A DNA stretch of 64,000 nt from Gillisella vitis (GTDB lineage Bacteria > Pseudomonadota > Alphaproteobacteria > Rhizobiales > Rhizobiaceae), in contig WPHV01000001.1 in NCBI GenBank assembly GCA_009744235.1, forward strand, positions 310,001-374,000, written 5' to 3'. The notes under the pieces were generated by a model. That model did not search any database. It saw only the letters and a list, made by a program, of their open reading frames with translations, and was not told the DNA's origin. The translations under genes and the position numbers were made by a program. Positions 63,574-64,000 of the stretch are shown piece by piece; positions within the stretch are counted from its first letter, which is position 1, and the number at the start of each line of letters is the position of its first letter.

Positions 63574-64000
63574 TTAAAACAGGCCTTCGACCAGTCCATT
63601 ATCATCAAGCCGGATGGTTTCGGCGGCCGGCTTTCTCGGCAGGCCGGGCATGGTCATGATATCGCCGGTGATGGCCACCACGAAACCAGCGCCGGCTGAT
63701 AGACGCACGTCGCGCACATGCACGTCATGGCCATCGGGAGCGCCGAGCAGCGAGGGGTCGGTGGAGAAGGAATATTGGGTCTTGGCGATGCAGACCGGCA
63801 GGTTGCCATAGCCCATGGCCTCGAACTGGGCGAGTTGGTCGATGACAGCGCGGTCCGCCGTCACGCTCCCCGCCCGATAGATCCGCTTGGCGACCGTCTC
63901 GATCTTGGCAAACAGCGACATGTCGTCTGGGTAAAGCGGTTGGAAATCGGCAATGCCGCTATCGGCCATGGCCGCCACTTTCCTCGCCAGGTCCTCAATG
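63574..64000 (-). CDS. fhs: Formate-tetrahydrofolate ligase (C-terminal part, cut by window end)
   Basis: The frame is open to the right window edge; only about 141 C-terminal residues are seen. [62 protein letters not shown] and [30 protein letters not shown] are highly conserved in Fhs, which makes 10-formyl-THF from formate and ATP. The N-terminal part with the ATP site is outside the window. Confidence 0.95.
   Translation of the reverse strand, partial: IEDLARKVAAMADSGIADFQPLYPDDMSLFAKIETVAKRIYRAGSVTADRAVIDQLAQFEAMGYGNLPVCIAKTQYSFSTDPSLLGAPDGHDVHVRDVRLSAGAGFVVAITGDIMTMPGLPRKPAAETIRLDDNGLVEGLF

Overview
The window reads as chromosomal DNA of an alphaproteobacterium of the Rhizobiaceae (Agrobacterium/Allorhizobium/Rhizobium type). 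This rests on the protein families and their grouping: a petABC operon, a fused TrpE(G) anthranilate synthase behind a leader peptide with a WWW run, a long-form LeuA, the cca / CoA-Nudix / DUF1285 / MoxR / DUF58 / DUF4159 block, and rhizobial palindromic repeats between genes. Genus and species are inferred, not proven. Genes are densely packed. I see no rRNA, tRNA, CRISPR array, prophage or insertion sequence. Both ends cut a gene: ychF at the left and fhs at the right.

Layout. 1-10,000: ychF end, a secreted protein, a MaoC pair with glutathione peroxidase, an AraC regulator with a LysE exporter, an MNT-HEPN fusion protein, apt, and the cytochrome bc1 operon petABC on the minus strand. 10,000-21,000: a membrane endonuclease/exonuclease/phosphatase-family protein, a YjhX(TopAI)/YjhQ-type toxin-antitoxin pair, two ABC half-exporters flanking an AAC(6')-like acetyltransferase gene, trmL, a lipase-like protein and an orphan flagellin. 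21,000-33,000: hemF, two small conserved genes, cca-nudix-DUF1285 on minus, and a divergent MoxR/DUF58/BatA-like operon. 33,000-45,000: a CopG/ParE pair, a metallo-beta-lactamase-fold protein, GNAT, glutathionyl-hydroquinone reductase, Nudix, metallophosphoesterase, ClpP, BenE transporter, leuA with its own leader, a YefM/YoeB pair, and Lrp with a saccharopine dehydrogenase-like enzyme.

45,000-50,100 is the most unusual part: an orphan type VI secretion island. VgrG is followed by four AT-rich, tightly spaced cargo genes and then a PAAR tip protein. One cargo protein is an exported cupredoxin clearly related to cytochrome c oxidase subunit II that has lost all the CuA side-chain ligands. The others are a hydrophobic candidate effector and two small membrane proteins. 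I propose an effector/immunity module acting at the inner membrane or respiratory chain; this is inference.

50,100-64,000: Stf0-type sulfotransferase, trpE(G) with an attenuator, a CDF exporter with queF, an EreA/ChaN-like protein, DUF2076, HupE/UreJ, SelO, an extensin-like protein, a TonB-dependent heme receptor with repeats around its promoter, and fhs.

Regulation visible in the sequence: the leu and trp leaders both appear to begin transcription at their own ATG, with the same 8-nt gap from the -10 box. The three toxin-antitoxin operons each carry a dyad or paired motif in front.
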